Origin: Lithobates sylvaticus | Taxonomy: Eukaryota; Chordata; Amphibia; Anura; Ranidae | Assembly: GCA_028564925.1 (NCBI GenBank) | Contig: CM053033.1 | Location: 86,810,468-86,874,467 of the forward strand | DNA length: 64,000 nucleotides | Direction of reading: 5' to 3' | Part shown: positions 12,065 to 63,647 of the stretch, one piece after another | Layout: the number at the start of each line of letters is the position of its first letter | Numbering within the stretch: position 1 is the stretch's first letter | Notes under the pieces: generated by a model | Told to the model about the DNA's origin: nothing | Database searches by the model: none | Seen by the model: the letters and a program-made list of their open reading frames with translations, nothing else | Made by a program: the position numbers and the translations under genes

Positions 12065-12330
12065 ACCCCACTTACTACACCGGACTATTTTAAGTACTTG
12101 CTCTGGCAAGAACGATCCTTCATGAATCCATGCAGATTACTACTAATGATACTGTTTTCATTAGCAAAATCTTGGATATGGTCCCTTATCCCCTCCAATA
12201 GCTTACAGACTGTTGATGTTAGGCTGACTGTCCTGTAGTTTCCAGGGATATATCTCTGCCCTTTTTAAAATGTTGGTACCACATTGGCTTTTCTCCAACA
12301 CCACAATGCTGCTGGTGTAGGAGAGAATCA
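12065..12330 (-). mobile_element. CR1-like LINE fragment, 5' part of RT, antisense
   Basis: The minus strand reads WRKANVVPTF, PGNYRTVSLTSTVCKLLEG and SSNLHGFMKDRSCQS, the RT fingers of the same element as 9490-10425. The stretch normally lying between GFMKDRSC and VPQGS is missing, so the copy had lost about 0.3 kb before the 1.64-kb insertion. Confidence 0.8.
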
Positions 12331-13504
12331 TGGGGCTGTCACTGCTGATCATTCCTTCTGAAAGTACTAGATGCCTAGGTTTCCATTTGTCCTAAATCAC
12401 TGACCTGTAACAAGAAATGAGATAATGAATTCTGACACTTATTTATACCATGCTTGTTCCAGGTCTGCTATTGCCACCAGACATAGCCAGGCAAATGTCA
12501 ATTTTATAAAGAAGAAAATAATGGCAGCCCCTGTACCTCTGTCATAGTAGGGTCACGTTAAGTCATGTGGGTAGGGAAAAAACTTGTATTTTAGATTTAG
12601 ATTGTCATCTTGATACTCACTTCACTGGTGAGTAATTAACCAGGAACAATCATGCAATCTCACTCATAATCTGCATACTTGAGCTATGTCATTGACTCAG
12701 TAGGTAAGGAATCCAAGATGAGGTTGACAGTTATTATGCCCGAACCTTTAAAAGCAAAGCAGTGGCAAGGCCCACAGTTTTTATCCTCATAGGTTTACCT
12801 TAAAAGTAAATCTGCAGAAACAGTACCCCACCCAACCTGCTAAGAACCCCACTGCCTCCCGGCCAAACTACTAAAAATCCTGGGTATGGGAGAAACACCA
12901 GCCTGTTTAAAAGTGAGAGAGAAAGTTTGCATTTTATGATTTTGTCATTTTCACTTTCAGAACTTTCTGTATTGGTACAGTATGAGTTACCTGTAAAAAT
13001 TGGTGTCTGTTTTTGATACAAAAGTTTTGTTGGCTTCAGACATTTTTTTGATTTTGGATGGATTGAAGAAGGACCATTGCTTACTTAATCCAAAATGTTT
13101 GATACACTTTATAATTCAGGCAGCAATAAAAGCTTTGCCTCCCATTTACAATGTCCAGATTTGCTGAAAGAAAATAATTTACGGATAATCCACTGAGAGG
13201 TTTTATGATGTACTTCAAATTCTTATGGGTCTGAAATGACCCACTGACTTTACCTAAGAAAGCAGCAGTACAATCTCTGCGCAGCACTAACAGGATGCAC
13301 AGCCTGCATCTGTAACAGGCAAATATGTACACATATAATCACAAACTATACATACAAGCAGGGATTTAACAACTTTAATAAATATATATTAATATATAGA
13401 TAATAAGGTTATCTATATATTTAACTGATTGTTTTCAGACTTCCTTAAAATGAAACAAAAAGTTCACTAGTGTATATGAAATTTATATGAAAATATTACA
13501 CACA
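12331..13504. other. Non-coding stretch beyond the PORCN 3' end
   Basis: A/T-rich, with no gene or clear repeat border recognised. An AT-rich patch lies at 13370-13430. Confidence 0.5.
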
Positions 13505-13866
13505 ATCTGTACAAAAACAACTTTATTGGCAAAATCACAGAAAGTAAGAGAGAGGTCATGATCTTTCCAGACACCCCTAGTGATGGACAGCTAACTGTTG
13601 CTATCACAGGAGGCAGAATGTGTATATATAATAATGGTGCTGCAAGTCCGTTAGCAGTCAATGGCACACAGTGTGTTCTCAGTATGGTCCCAGAGTATAT
13701 ATCCTGATCACTTACCATCCAGTCATAAACTTCCCCTGTGCGCCAGCTCTGCCCAGCTACCTTGCTTGCTCTGCAATACTGTATGGCAGAAGTTGGTCAC
13801 TCCCATGAGGTGGAGGTGGTTTTCACTGGTGGATATTACACAGCCAGCAATGACTGTGACCTCCCC
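13505..13866 (-). other. PORCN: Probable PORCN 3'UTR with AATAAA signal
   Basis: The 360 bases after the stop hold no other gene. On the minus strand the first AATAAA after the stop is at 13527-13522, within CCAATAAAGTTG. Cleavage near 13505 would give a 3'UTR of about 0.36 kb. Later signals could also be used. Confidence 0.5.
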
Positions 13867-55339
<41,473 letters not shown>

Positions 55340-55639
55340 GTCTGGTCCTGGGAAAATGGGGGTTCAGCGGTCACAACCTGCAGGAAGCAAAACACACATT
55401 CCATCATCTACTGTACAGAAAGGCATGTGTATGCATACAGATCCATAGGAAAACAGAACTCAGAAATCAGAATTAAAGACATAGATATATTACCTAGCAA
55501 CAGCTCCAGTTATGCTCTATTCCATCCCTTCTCTCATACTCTCCCCAGGAAAAGGGGGATGCTTTCATCAACAGTGTTTAGTCCTAACAAATGAGAGGAG
55601 ACCAGAGGAAAAATGCACCAGTTACTAACCAGGGCTACA

Positions 55640-55865
55640 GCTCATAACCCAATCCAAGCAGAGCAATGCCTGTCCAATGACAAAGCAGGACAGATGCAGA
55701 CTAGCCAATCAAATGAGCAACTCTACATGCCACCGCGCAAAGCAGTACTGACTGACTAATCAGAGATCAGGAACTGCACAGCTAGACCAATCAGAGTGCA
55801 GGAACATGCCAATGACCCACATTGTCAATGTTTTGGTGATTGCCAGGAATACTGGCCAATGGGAT
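55640..55865. promoter_or_regulatory. PORCN: CCAAT-box cluster, likely PORCN promoter
   Basis: Six CCAAT pentamers lie on the plus strand, starting at 55649, 55674, 55705, 55787, 55809 and 55856. They sit 300-520 bp upstream of the PORCN start codon. Dense CCAAT boxes (NF-Y sites) without a TATA box are common in housekeeping promoters. No initiator is recognised, and the cluster could partly be repeat-derived. Confidence 0.45.
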
Positions 55866-56214
55866 TGAGAAAGGGGTGGGATCAGTAGGGAGACACAGCA
55901 TTGAAAATGTAAAGAAAAGACTAGACAACATGTGCAGAGAATCCCTACTGCAGCGTGTATAAGGGAGAGCATCGATCCGCTAAATGCAAGAATCCATTAT
56001 GGATTAGTGATAATACAATACGATTATCTCCATGCGGTTACAATAGAACACGTCTGCATTCTTCTTTTGGAATTCGATTCTGCTGCCATCTAGTGTCGCA
56101 TTTTGCTATTGCATGTAAACACTGGTCAGACTTCTACAATGGGATCAATAATCCCTTCTGCTGTCATGTTTTGTTATCTCACAAGGGTGCAATGTACCTG
56201 CTTCCCAACATGTA

Positions 56215-56368
56215 CACAGATCAGCCATAACTATATGACCACCTACCTAATATTAGCAAGTCCCCCTTTTGCCACCAATACAGCGCTGACCCATTGACAC
56301 ACATACTCCACTAGACCTCTGAATGTATGCTGGGATATCTGGCACCAAGCCATCAGTAACAGATCCTT
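56215..56368 (-). mobile_element. Tc1/mariner element, antisense, left part
   Basis: Begins after TA with CACAGATCAGCCATAAC, an end known from a widespread fish and frog Tc1/mariner family whose transposase reads on the minus strand. It continues at 57352 after two MITEs. The family match is from memory. Confidence 0.65.
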
Positions 56369-56812
56369 TAAAGCAGAGTTCCACCCAAGAATGGAACTTC
56401 TTTTAAGTGGCGGTGACCCCTGACATACCACATTTGGCATGTCATTTTTTTTGGGGGGGGGGGGGGCGGATACCCTCTTTTTAGAGGGATCTAGCTCCCA
56501 CTTCCTCCTGGGGTTTAGGAGGTGCTGGAAGGAAGTTCCCCTCTCCCCCCCCCCCCTCCCTGCAATCTTCTGAGACATGTCACAGGTCCCATAGGATTGC
56601 CCGGTCATTCACAGCATAGCTCGCGCATGCGCAGTGCATGCCCGGCTGTGAAGCCACTGCCGGGCGCCCACAGTAAGAATGCCAGCGCCGCGGAGAAGAG
56701 GGGGGGGAGAGTATCGGGGCTTCGTATGCCCGCATCGCTGGACCGTGGGACAGGTAAGTGTCCTATTTTGTACCTGCTGACTTTTATTAACTTCGCTTTA
56801 AGTCCTGTAAAG
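56369..56812. mobile_element. MITE inserted in the Tc1/mariner element
   Basis: Starts TTTAAAGCAGAGTTCCACCC, ends ACTTCGCTTTAAG. G and C runs at 56450-56466 and 56546-56558. GC-rich middle. Non-coding. Confidence 0.55.
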
Positions 56813-57351
56813 CCGGCCATAGACAGTTCAAATCTCAGTCGGATCAGTAGGACCAGCCAAGATTTGAACCATGTATGGGCAGTAGTGGCGGGACAAGGTC
56901 ATCCAAAGGTGCCAAACGGCCCCCCCCCCCCCCAATCCATGATGTGCAAGTACCCCAGCAGTCACTTGTCAAAATCACTGCCACTGTCACATCTGTCATC
57001 CTTGTAACAGAAGGAAGGCAACCCAATCTGTAAACCATGGTGCCCAGGGCAGGTGTCCCTCTTGCCCACCACTTGTCTTGGCCCTGATGGACAGGCTGAT
57101 TGTACCTAAGTTGATCGATAGATTAGGTACAACCAGCATGTCACATTTTTCCTGAGAATAATGCCAGTATCTATAGATGCTAACAGTAATCATTGAGTGT
57201 TCATGCACTCAGGAGAACAACCCCTACCTCCCCCCGCCAGGAGAACACAATAGCTCAGTGGGAGGCATTCCCCCATAAACACTGACTGTGTCAATGGGGG
57301 AATCAAGCAATTTGTTTGCAGAAAATCGCACCGTCTATGGCCGGCTTAAGC
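56813..57351. mobile_element. MITE with AAGCCGGCCATAGACAG ends, copy 2
   Basis: The inverted ends AAGCCGGCCATAGACAG and GTCTATGGCCGGCTTAAG are nearly perfect. A relative is at 38429-38703. Confidence 0.75.
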
Positions 57352-57905
57352 TCTGAGGTGGGACCTCCGTGCATCGGACTTGTTTTTCCTGCACATGCCA
57401 CAGATGGACTGAGATCTGAATTATTTGGAGGCTAAGTCAACACCTCCAGCTCGTTGTGTGCCTCAAACCATTTTTGCAGTGTGGCAGGGCGCATTATCCT
57501 GCTGAAAGAGTCTATCGCCATACCGTTTCCATGAAGGGGTGTACTTGGTCACCAACAATGTTTAGGTAGGTGGTATGTGTCAAAGTAACATCCTTATAAA
57601 TAGCAGGACCCAAAGTTTCCCAGCAGGATATTGCCCATAGCATCACACTGCCTCCATCGGCTTGCCTTCTTCCCATACTACATCCTGGTGCCACCTCTTC
57701 CCGGGTACACACCCAACCATCCATGTGATGTAAGAGAAATGGCTCAACTGCCCATTGTAGGCACTTTTGTCTGTAGACAATGCTCAGAATGGACACCCTG
57801 ACCAGCCTGTGACTACACAGCCTCATACACAACAAACCGCGACCCATTTCTTTCTGCCACTTGTCAGTCGGTGATGAAGATGGCTGATTGGTGTCTATTA
57901 CATGA
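57352..57905 (-). mobile_element. Tc1/mariner element, antisense, right part
   Basis: A degraded transposase region read on the minus strand (57512-57922: YLNIVGDQVHPFMETVWR and similar). It is the continuation of 56215-56368. The far end is missing. Confidence 0.65.
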
Positions 57906-58045
57906 AAAAAAAAATAATGCATCAGGATGAATGAGACTTCTTACCAAAGTCCACACTGAAACACTCTTAGCTGGCCTGTTCTATTAACCCACCTGCTCCA
58001 TTCTATTGGTGGTGAGGGGACAGTCATGTGAAATCTAAACACAGT

Positions 58046-58452
58046 ATGTACAACATACCTCCCAGCTTTCTGAAATGGGAATGAGGGACACCTATTAGAA
58101 AAAAACTATGTAGTCATAGGACACACCCCCTGCCACGCCCCCTAAAGGAAAATTATACAAAAAAGTGCTTTTTTTTTTACCACTATTATTCCTTTATACT
58201 GTATTGACTTTTGCAATTTACAGATGCAGCAATTTAGAAATTGGATGAAAGGTTTAACTCTGGGAACACTTTTTGAAAGATAAATCGTGCATTTTAGAAT
58301 GATGCTGAAGTTGGCTCCTTGTGAATAAAGATCCAACCTGGCCGAATAAGGAGCCAACTTCAGCATCATCATTTTATACACAACTATATAGATCAGACCA
58401 AAATAAGGAGGAAAGAGGGACAATTCAGGGACAGTTGGGAGCTATGTGTACA
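58046..58452. mobile_element. MITE with CTCCCAGCTTTCTGAAATGG end
   Basis: Left ACCTCCCAGCTTTCTGAAAT and right CAGGGACAGTTGGGAGCTAT are loosely inverted. An inner perfect hairpin at 58311-58366 has GAAGTTGGCTCCTTGTG and the complement. Lies 170 bp upstream of the EBP promoter region. Confidence 0.6.
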
Positions 58453-58619
58453 ATGCACCTGGTTTGCAATGTCACCTTTCATCCCAGCCTATCCGTTCTA
58501 ACCGATAAAATGGCCGCCTAAACAGAACTAGGAGACAGATTTTTTCGCCGCTCAGCACTGCCCCTAGAGTCTAGTAGTGGTATTGCTCCACTGCTATGGC
58601 GATACAGGGAGGAGCGAGC

Positions 58620-58954
58620 GCCATGCCAGCTGCAGAATTAAGCCAATCACAGCCTGGCCGTTTTCTTTCTCCACTCTTCGACCAACCAGACGGCGTGGAA
58701 CGAGCGTCTTGCGAGGTTCATAGACCACGGTAGTGACCTCCCTCTTAATTTTAGACCAATAAGGCATGGGGTGCCGGCCTTTTTCAATGAGTGGACAAGG
58801 TGTGCTCGAAATGCAGCGTTCTGGTTGGATGGCACATAATAGACCTGTGACACGATTGGAGGAAAGGTGACAGTAGGCGTGGGTAGTGCCATACTCTATG
58901 CAGGTTATAGAGAAGAGCTGGATTCGCTGGAGGGACACAGCAATTAGGATACAG
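58620..58954 (+). promoter_or_regulatory. EBP: Likely EBP promoter and noncoding exon 1
   Basis: GC-richer DNA with CCAAT at 58643 and 58756 and ATTGG at 58855. It is followed by a strong donor, ACAG|GTAAGT, at 58954/58955. EBP in other vertebrates has a noncoding first exon, and the next EBP exon here begins with ten noncoding bases after an acceptor, which fits. The transcription start is not visible. EBP is a sterol-pathway gene normally driven by SREBP, but I could not identify a convincing sterol element. Confidence 0.45.
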
Positions 58955-59102
58955 GTAAGTCTACTTGTTCAGACTTTCATTTATATATAATATCCTTTTC
59001 CTGCCTGGTGGCATCAATAGGGTTGATGTCACCCTCCTCTCCTGTCTAACCTGCCCAGCAGGCATTGCATGATCACAGGGCGCACCTCCAAATGGCGCCT
59101 GT

Positions 59103-59199
59103 AAATGGTGGTATAGGGCAGGCTGGAATAGCATAGTGCCAGGTTGGGGTGGCATAGTGCCAGGTTGCAGTGGCATAGAGCATGTTGGGGTGGTATAGT
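59103..59199. repeat. 21-bp minisatellite, left part
   Basis: Units like GCATAGTGCCAGGTTGGGGTG, four to five copies. The array resumes at 59823 across the hAT insertion. Confidence 0.75.
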
Positions 59200-59822
59200 C
59201 AGGGCCTGTGCTACAACTAGGCAGCCGCCTAGGCGCACTGCTGAATAGGGCACCCGTCCACTGGTGTTCCTACTCTTCTCTGCAGCAAGCAACTAAGTCT
59301 CTGCATCAGCAGGTAGCTGCCGTTTAGTTCACACATAGTGTCAGAGGTATAGCGGCAGCGGAGGACTGTGTCTGTGTCCCGAATGAATATAAGCAAGCAA
59401 ACATTCATTGATGGGCGCTGGTGAGGCTGCATTTGATGAGCGCCGGGGAGGCTGCCATTGATGAGCGCCGGGGAGGCTGCCATTGATGAGCGCCGGGGAG
59501 GCTGCCATTGATGATCGCCGGGGAGGCTGCCATTGATGATCGCCGGGGAGGCTGCCATTGATGATCGCCGGGGAGGCTGCCATTGATGATCGCCGGGGAG
59601 GCTGCCATTGATGGGCGCCGGTGAGGCTGCCATTGATGGGCGCCGGTGAGGCTGCCATTGATGGGCGCTGGTGAGGCTGCATTTAATGGGCGCTGGTGAG
59701 GCTGGAATTGCTGGGTGCTGGTGAGGCTGCATTGATGGGTATACATGGGCAGGGCAAAGAGCCAGGGGGGGCGGCAAAATTAGGTTCCGCCTAGGGTGTC
59801 AAAAATCCTTGCACCAGTCCTG
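59200..59822. mobile_element. hAT MITE with perfect 8-bp duplication, carrying a minisatellite
   Basis: GGTATAGT at 59192-59199 and 59823-59830 is the target duplication. Ends CAGGGCCTGTGC and GCACCAGTCCTG. Inner ends AGGCAGCCGCCTAGGCGC and CCGCCTAGGGTGTC fold back. 623 bp, no transposase. About 325 bp of its interior is a 25-bp tandem array. Confidence 0.88.
59406..59731. repeat. 25-bp minisatellite, about 13 units
   Basis: Unit consensus ATTGATGAGCGCCGGGGAGG followed by CTGCC. Inner units carry GATC or GAGC and outer units GGGC, in blocks, as if spread by unequal exchange. The long minus-strand frames here are by-products of the repeat. Confidence 0.95.
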
Positions 59823-59860
59823 GGTATAGTGCCATGTTGCGGTGGCAAGGGCAGGTTAGG
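59823..59860. repeat. 21-bp minisatellite, right part
   Basis: Continuation of 59103-59199 (TATAGTGCCATGTTGCGGTGG) after the hAT element. Confidence 0.6.
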
Positions 59861-59977
59861 ACTCTATGTAGTGGCGTGTGCAGTAATGCCCAGAGATGAA
59901 GATGGCCCCCGGGGTCACCCCTCTAGCGGGTGTCACCCGGTGCGGCCAGCACCCCCATAGCAACGCCATTGTTCATG

Positions 59978-61081
59978 CCTAAGCCTATTCCTGACAATTG
60001 TTGCAATCTGGAATTTTTTGCTAGAAAATTACTTCGAAACCCCCAAACATTAAATATATTTTTTTAGCAGAGACCCTAGAGAATAAAATGGCGGTCGTTG
60101 CAATATTTTATGTCACATGGTATTTGCGCAGCAGTCTTTCAAACGCAATTTTTTTTGGGGAAAAAAGACACTTTCATGAATTTAAAAAAAAAAAACTACA
60201 GTAAAGTTAGCCCATTTTTTTTTATGTTTGTGAAAGATGATGTTACGCCAAGTAAATAGACACCCAACATGTCATGCTTTTAAATTGCGCACACTCGTGG
60301 AATGGCGACAAACTACGGTACCAAAAAAAAAAAAAAAAATTATCTCCATAGGCGACACTTTAAAAAAAAATTAACATTTACCAGGTTAGAGTTACAGAGG
60401 AGGTCTGGTGCTAGAATTATTGCTTTCACTCTGCCGATCACGGCGATACCTCACATGTGTGATTTGAACACCGTTTACATATACAGGAGCGACTTGCGCA
60501 TGCGTTTTCTTTGCTGCGCGGGGACGTGCATTTCTTTTCTTTTTCTTTTACATTTGTCCCGTTTTGATCACTTTTATTGCTGTCACAAGGAATGTAAACA
60601 TCCCTTGTGACAGTAATAAGTGGTGACAGGTACTCTTCATAGAGGGATCGGGGGTCTAAAAGACCCCAAATGCCTTCTTTGCACTTAAAAGTATTCAGAT
60701 CGCCAAAAATGGCGATTCTGAATACTGTCTTTTTTTTTTTTTTTAAATCAGCGCAGAGTAAAGCAGAAGCGATGTCGCTTCCGTGTTTACACATAGGAGA
60801 CTTGATCAAAGCCGTTTCCGGCTTCCTTCCAGTCTCTCTCTAGCCAGCGAAAGTGACGGATCAGGTCTCCCAGTGGGATGGGAGGCCCAGGAAGAGTGGC
60901 GGGGACGTCCCCTCCCGCTCTTCTGGCATAACAACCGAACGGCTTTTAGCCGCATCGGTTGTTATTCCTAAAGAGCTGATCACCTGCTCTAAAAAAACGA
61001 TACCGGGTGATGCATGCAGCTGCATGCATCACCCGGTATAACCCCTTGAACGCAAATGTGCGTACGGTCGGCGCTAAGGGG
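59978..61081. mobile_element. TTAA element, copy 2 (left end lost)
   Basis: The right end GCGCTAAGGG precedes TTAA at 61082-61085. Shares long stretches with the reverse of 2668-3735: GCTAGAAAATTACTT, AACCCCCAAACAT, AGAATAAAATGGC, GATGTTACGCC. Inner palindrome CCGGGTGATGCATGCAGC at 61004-61035. Lies in EBP intron 1. Confidence 0.7.
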
Positions 61082-61085
61082 TTAA

Positions 61086-62224
61086 ATATAGTTTGCTAGA
61101 GGTTTCTTCCTGGAGGACATTTCCTGCCTCTGTTATAAAACATGTAATTGCACATACCGGTAACTCCTGACTGTATGTAGGGTTTTGCAATGGATTTTGA
61201 AATCTATCTATAAGGACCCCTCACACTTCCACATATAAAAGACACCCCTACATTATTACTCACAATATTTCTATAGATGATATTTAATGCCCCGGCAATT
61301 TATAGAATTAGTTTTAATGTATTTTTCTGTGTTTTCCAGGTAAGCAGTTGATTTGCATGTTGTAGGCACACAGTGCATTGCCATTCATTCCTGTGGAAGG
61401 GGTACTTGCTAAAAGCCACATCTAAACTGCAGCTAACAGCATGGTTTATATTTGTAAAGCCTATTACCAAGAAGTGCAATGTTGAAAGCAGCAGTATAGA
61501 ATTCTCCATGTGCAGGAGTATGCCTAGGTTAATTACTGCTATTGTTTCTGCTTATTGGGGGGTGGGGAGCCATGGTAATGGCGATGCTGCTGGAGATCAT
61601 TTTGGCTATTAATTGTTTCTAGTGATCTGGCTAATTCTGTGTCCCATGGACAGTCTGGATGCCCCCTCATTTTTTTTTTCCACTCCGTGCCACCATTTTT
61701 GCTGCCCCCAGGTTCCTAGCACAGTAACCAAAGATACTGTGTGCTATTGGTTTCTAGAAAGCTGGCGAACACCATTGGTGGGTGATCACCAGGCTCCAGG
61801 TCAGTCTGACGGAGGGGGGGGGGGGGGGGGTCAGTGTAAGTTCACCTTTACAGATTTTTCTGTAAAGGTAAACATACCCTTTAACTCTTTTTTTTTTTTT
61901 TTTTTTTTTGTACAATTTTCCTTTAAGGGGGCATGACAGGGGGGAGTCCTATGTCTACCTACCTTTGCTAATAGGTGTCCCTCATTCCCATCTCAAAAAG
62001 TTGTGTGGTATGCAATCTACAGGCTATTCAATGACTTTAATACTTTGTGAAGCTCTGACTTTGAACAAGAGCTTTCTGAGCTGCCCAGACCAGCCAATCA
62101 GACTCTTGCTGTCCCAGCACATGGTAGGCTAAAGTGAAGTGGTATTGGTACCTGGGGAATACATGGGCAGTTCTTCTTTACCTTGTGAGTTCACTATATT
62201 GACATTTTAATCTCTCTTCCACAG
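61086..62224. other. EBP intron 1, rest
   Basis: Non-coding. G run at 61816-61830 and T run at 61889-61909. A partial copy of the 58046-58452 repeat lies at about 61930-62010. No gene evidence. Confidence 0.5.
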
Positions 62225-62535
62225 AAAAAGCAACATGGCACCGGAAGCAGAGGCACCCATTCCTCATCCTTACTGGCCTCGTGATCTCCACATCGAGGGT
62301 TACCGACCCAATGATCGTGCCATGTGGGAGATTTTGGCCTTCCTGTTCTCAGTATCTGGGGTGTTTCTGGTTGGGACCTGGTTCCTGGCTGGCCGGGTTG
62401 CTGGGATCAGTACGGTTCGTCGTCTCATCCTCTGCTGGTTCATGGTCTGTGGTTTCATTCATGGTGTCATTGAAGGCTGGTTTTCTCTCTACTATCCCAT
62501 TATTCCAAGGGACCAGTCATTCCTGTCCCAGCTGT
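62225..62535 (+). CDS. EBP: EBP exon 2 (first coding exon)
   Basis: Acceptor ctcttccacag, ten noncoding bases, then the ATG at 62235 and 100 codons plus one base to the donor T|GTAAGT. It covers the first two membrane helices. The split Trp codon is completed by exon 3. Confidence 0.96.
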
Positions 62536-63603
62536 GTAAGTGGAATAAGATTTAAAATGCATCTAAATGCAAACATTTTTTCTTATTGGATAGAGTAGGG
62601 AAGGGCTTTAACTCTGTCAGGTCTTTATCACTGTCTGTGTCCCTGCTGGGAAAATTCACCCAGTTTGTCTTGGTGACCAATGTCAGTAATGAGAAGGTCA
62701 AAATGTTTCAGTTCTCATTGGAAAAGGAGTTGAGGGTAAATATTCCAATGGTAACACCTGTTCCAGTGTCAGCTGTCTAAAGGCCCGTACAAACGATCTG
62801 ACTTTTTGACAACAAACATGCAAATTAGCTGTGTTGTGGCAACATCCGAATGTGTGTACGCTTCATCAGTCAAACTTTTTCGGTATTCATCAGACTTTTG
62901 TTGGCTGTGCGAATGGACAAACTTTCTGGCAACAAAAGTCTGATCGTGTGTACACAAAACCATCGGACTTTTGTACAAACACGCATGCTCAGAACCAATG
63001 CAAAAGATCAGACAACAATACAGAAGTTGCGCAAAGGTGGCGCTGGAGTATTTATACGTCCTCTTTTGAAGTGTCGTCAGTACGTTGAAATGTCACTACG
63101 TTCGTGTTTGTTGCCTAAAAAGTCAGATCGTGTGTATGCAATACAAACTTGCGGCCAACGCCCTTTGTACAAAAATCCACGGGAAAGTTTGTACAAAGTC
63201 CGATCGTGTGTAAGGGCCTTTAGAGGGGATTTAATCTTTTAGAGGGATTTACTCTCATTACCTGTTGTGTTTTTGCAACAGGAAACCATGGGGCATCTAT
63301 TTCTCCAATACATCACAGAAAAAAAAAGGATTATAACCCTTCCCTACAGTTTTTTTCAAAATGTAGTAAAAACTTTTTGCCTTTGTATATTTCTTTAAAT
63401 AGTAGGGGGCTTTCAGTAAGTTGGATAACATTATAGTTTTTAGATCAGTATTACAAGAAGACATTAAGCCTTTTTAAAAGGAGAATTTAGCTCTGACAGT
63501 CTATGTATTTTCCTGTACAATGTCCATTATGCTTGTCATTCGATCTTTCCATGTATCTCATTCTAGGGAAGGAATATGGCAAAGGAGACAGCAGATACAT
63601 TAT
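62235..63603 (+). CDS. EBP: EBP, 3-beta-hydroxysteroid delta8-delta7 isomerase (5' part; continues off right edge)
   Basis: EBP is a four-helix ER membrane enzyme that shifts the sterol B-ring double bond from C8 to C7 in cholesterol synthesis. It also binds emopamil and tamoxifen-like drugs. Two coding exons are in view, 62235-62535 and 63567-63603, together 112 full codons. The product [18 protein letters not shown] through [11 protein letters not shown] matches human EBP (LHPYWP, VPNDR, VCGFIHLVIEGWF, LWKEYAKGDSRYI). The catalytic residues His76 and Glu80 fall at the same numbers as in human. Glu122 and the last two helices lie beyond the window. The ATG is the first in the exon, ten bases after the acceptor cttccacag. 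The gene is divergent from PORCN. Confidence 0.96.
62780..63220. mobile_element. TA-flanked palindromic MITE, copy f
   Basis: TA at 62778-62779 and 63221-63222. Ends AAGGCCCGTACAAACGATC and GATCGTGTGTAAGGGCCTT. Diverged relative of copies a-e, in EBP intron 2. Confidence 0.8.
63567..63603 (+). CDS. EBP: EBP exon 3 (37 nt)
   Basis: Acceptor cattctag, then bases completing Trp101 and coding for [11 protein letters not shown], then AT|GTGAGT. It matches human WKEYAKGDSRYI. The gene continues beyond 64000. Confidence 0.94.
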
Positions 63604-63647
63604 GTGAGTATCAAGAATATTTACTTCTTAGGGGCCCAGATATTAAG

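Noticed and set aside
58620-58954. A sterol regulatory element in the EBP promoter
   Set aside because: Expected from known EBP regulation, but no stretch matched the SREBP site well enough to report.
59406-59731. CRISPR-like regular array
   Set aside because: Units are contiguous with no spacers, inside a hAT element in a vertebrate genome. It is a minisatellite.
59229-59777. Long minus-strand open frames of 113-182 codons rich in Pro, Ser and Gln
   Set aside because: They are translations of the 25-bp minisatellite, which stays open in all three frames. No start context, domain or splice evidence.
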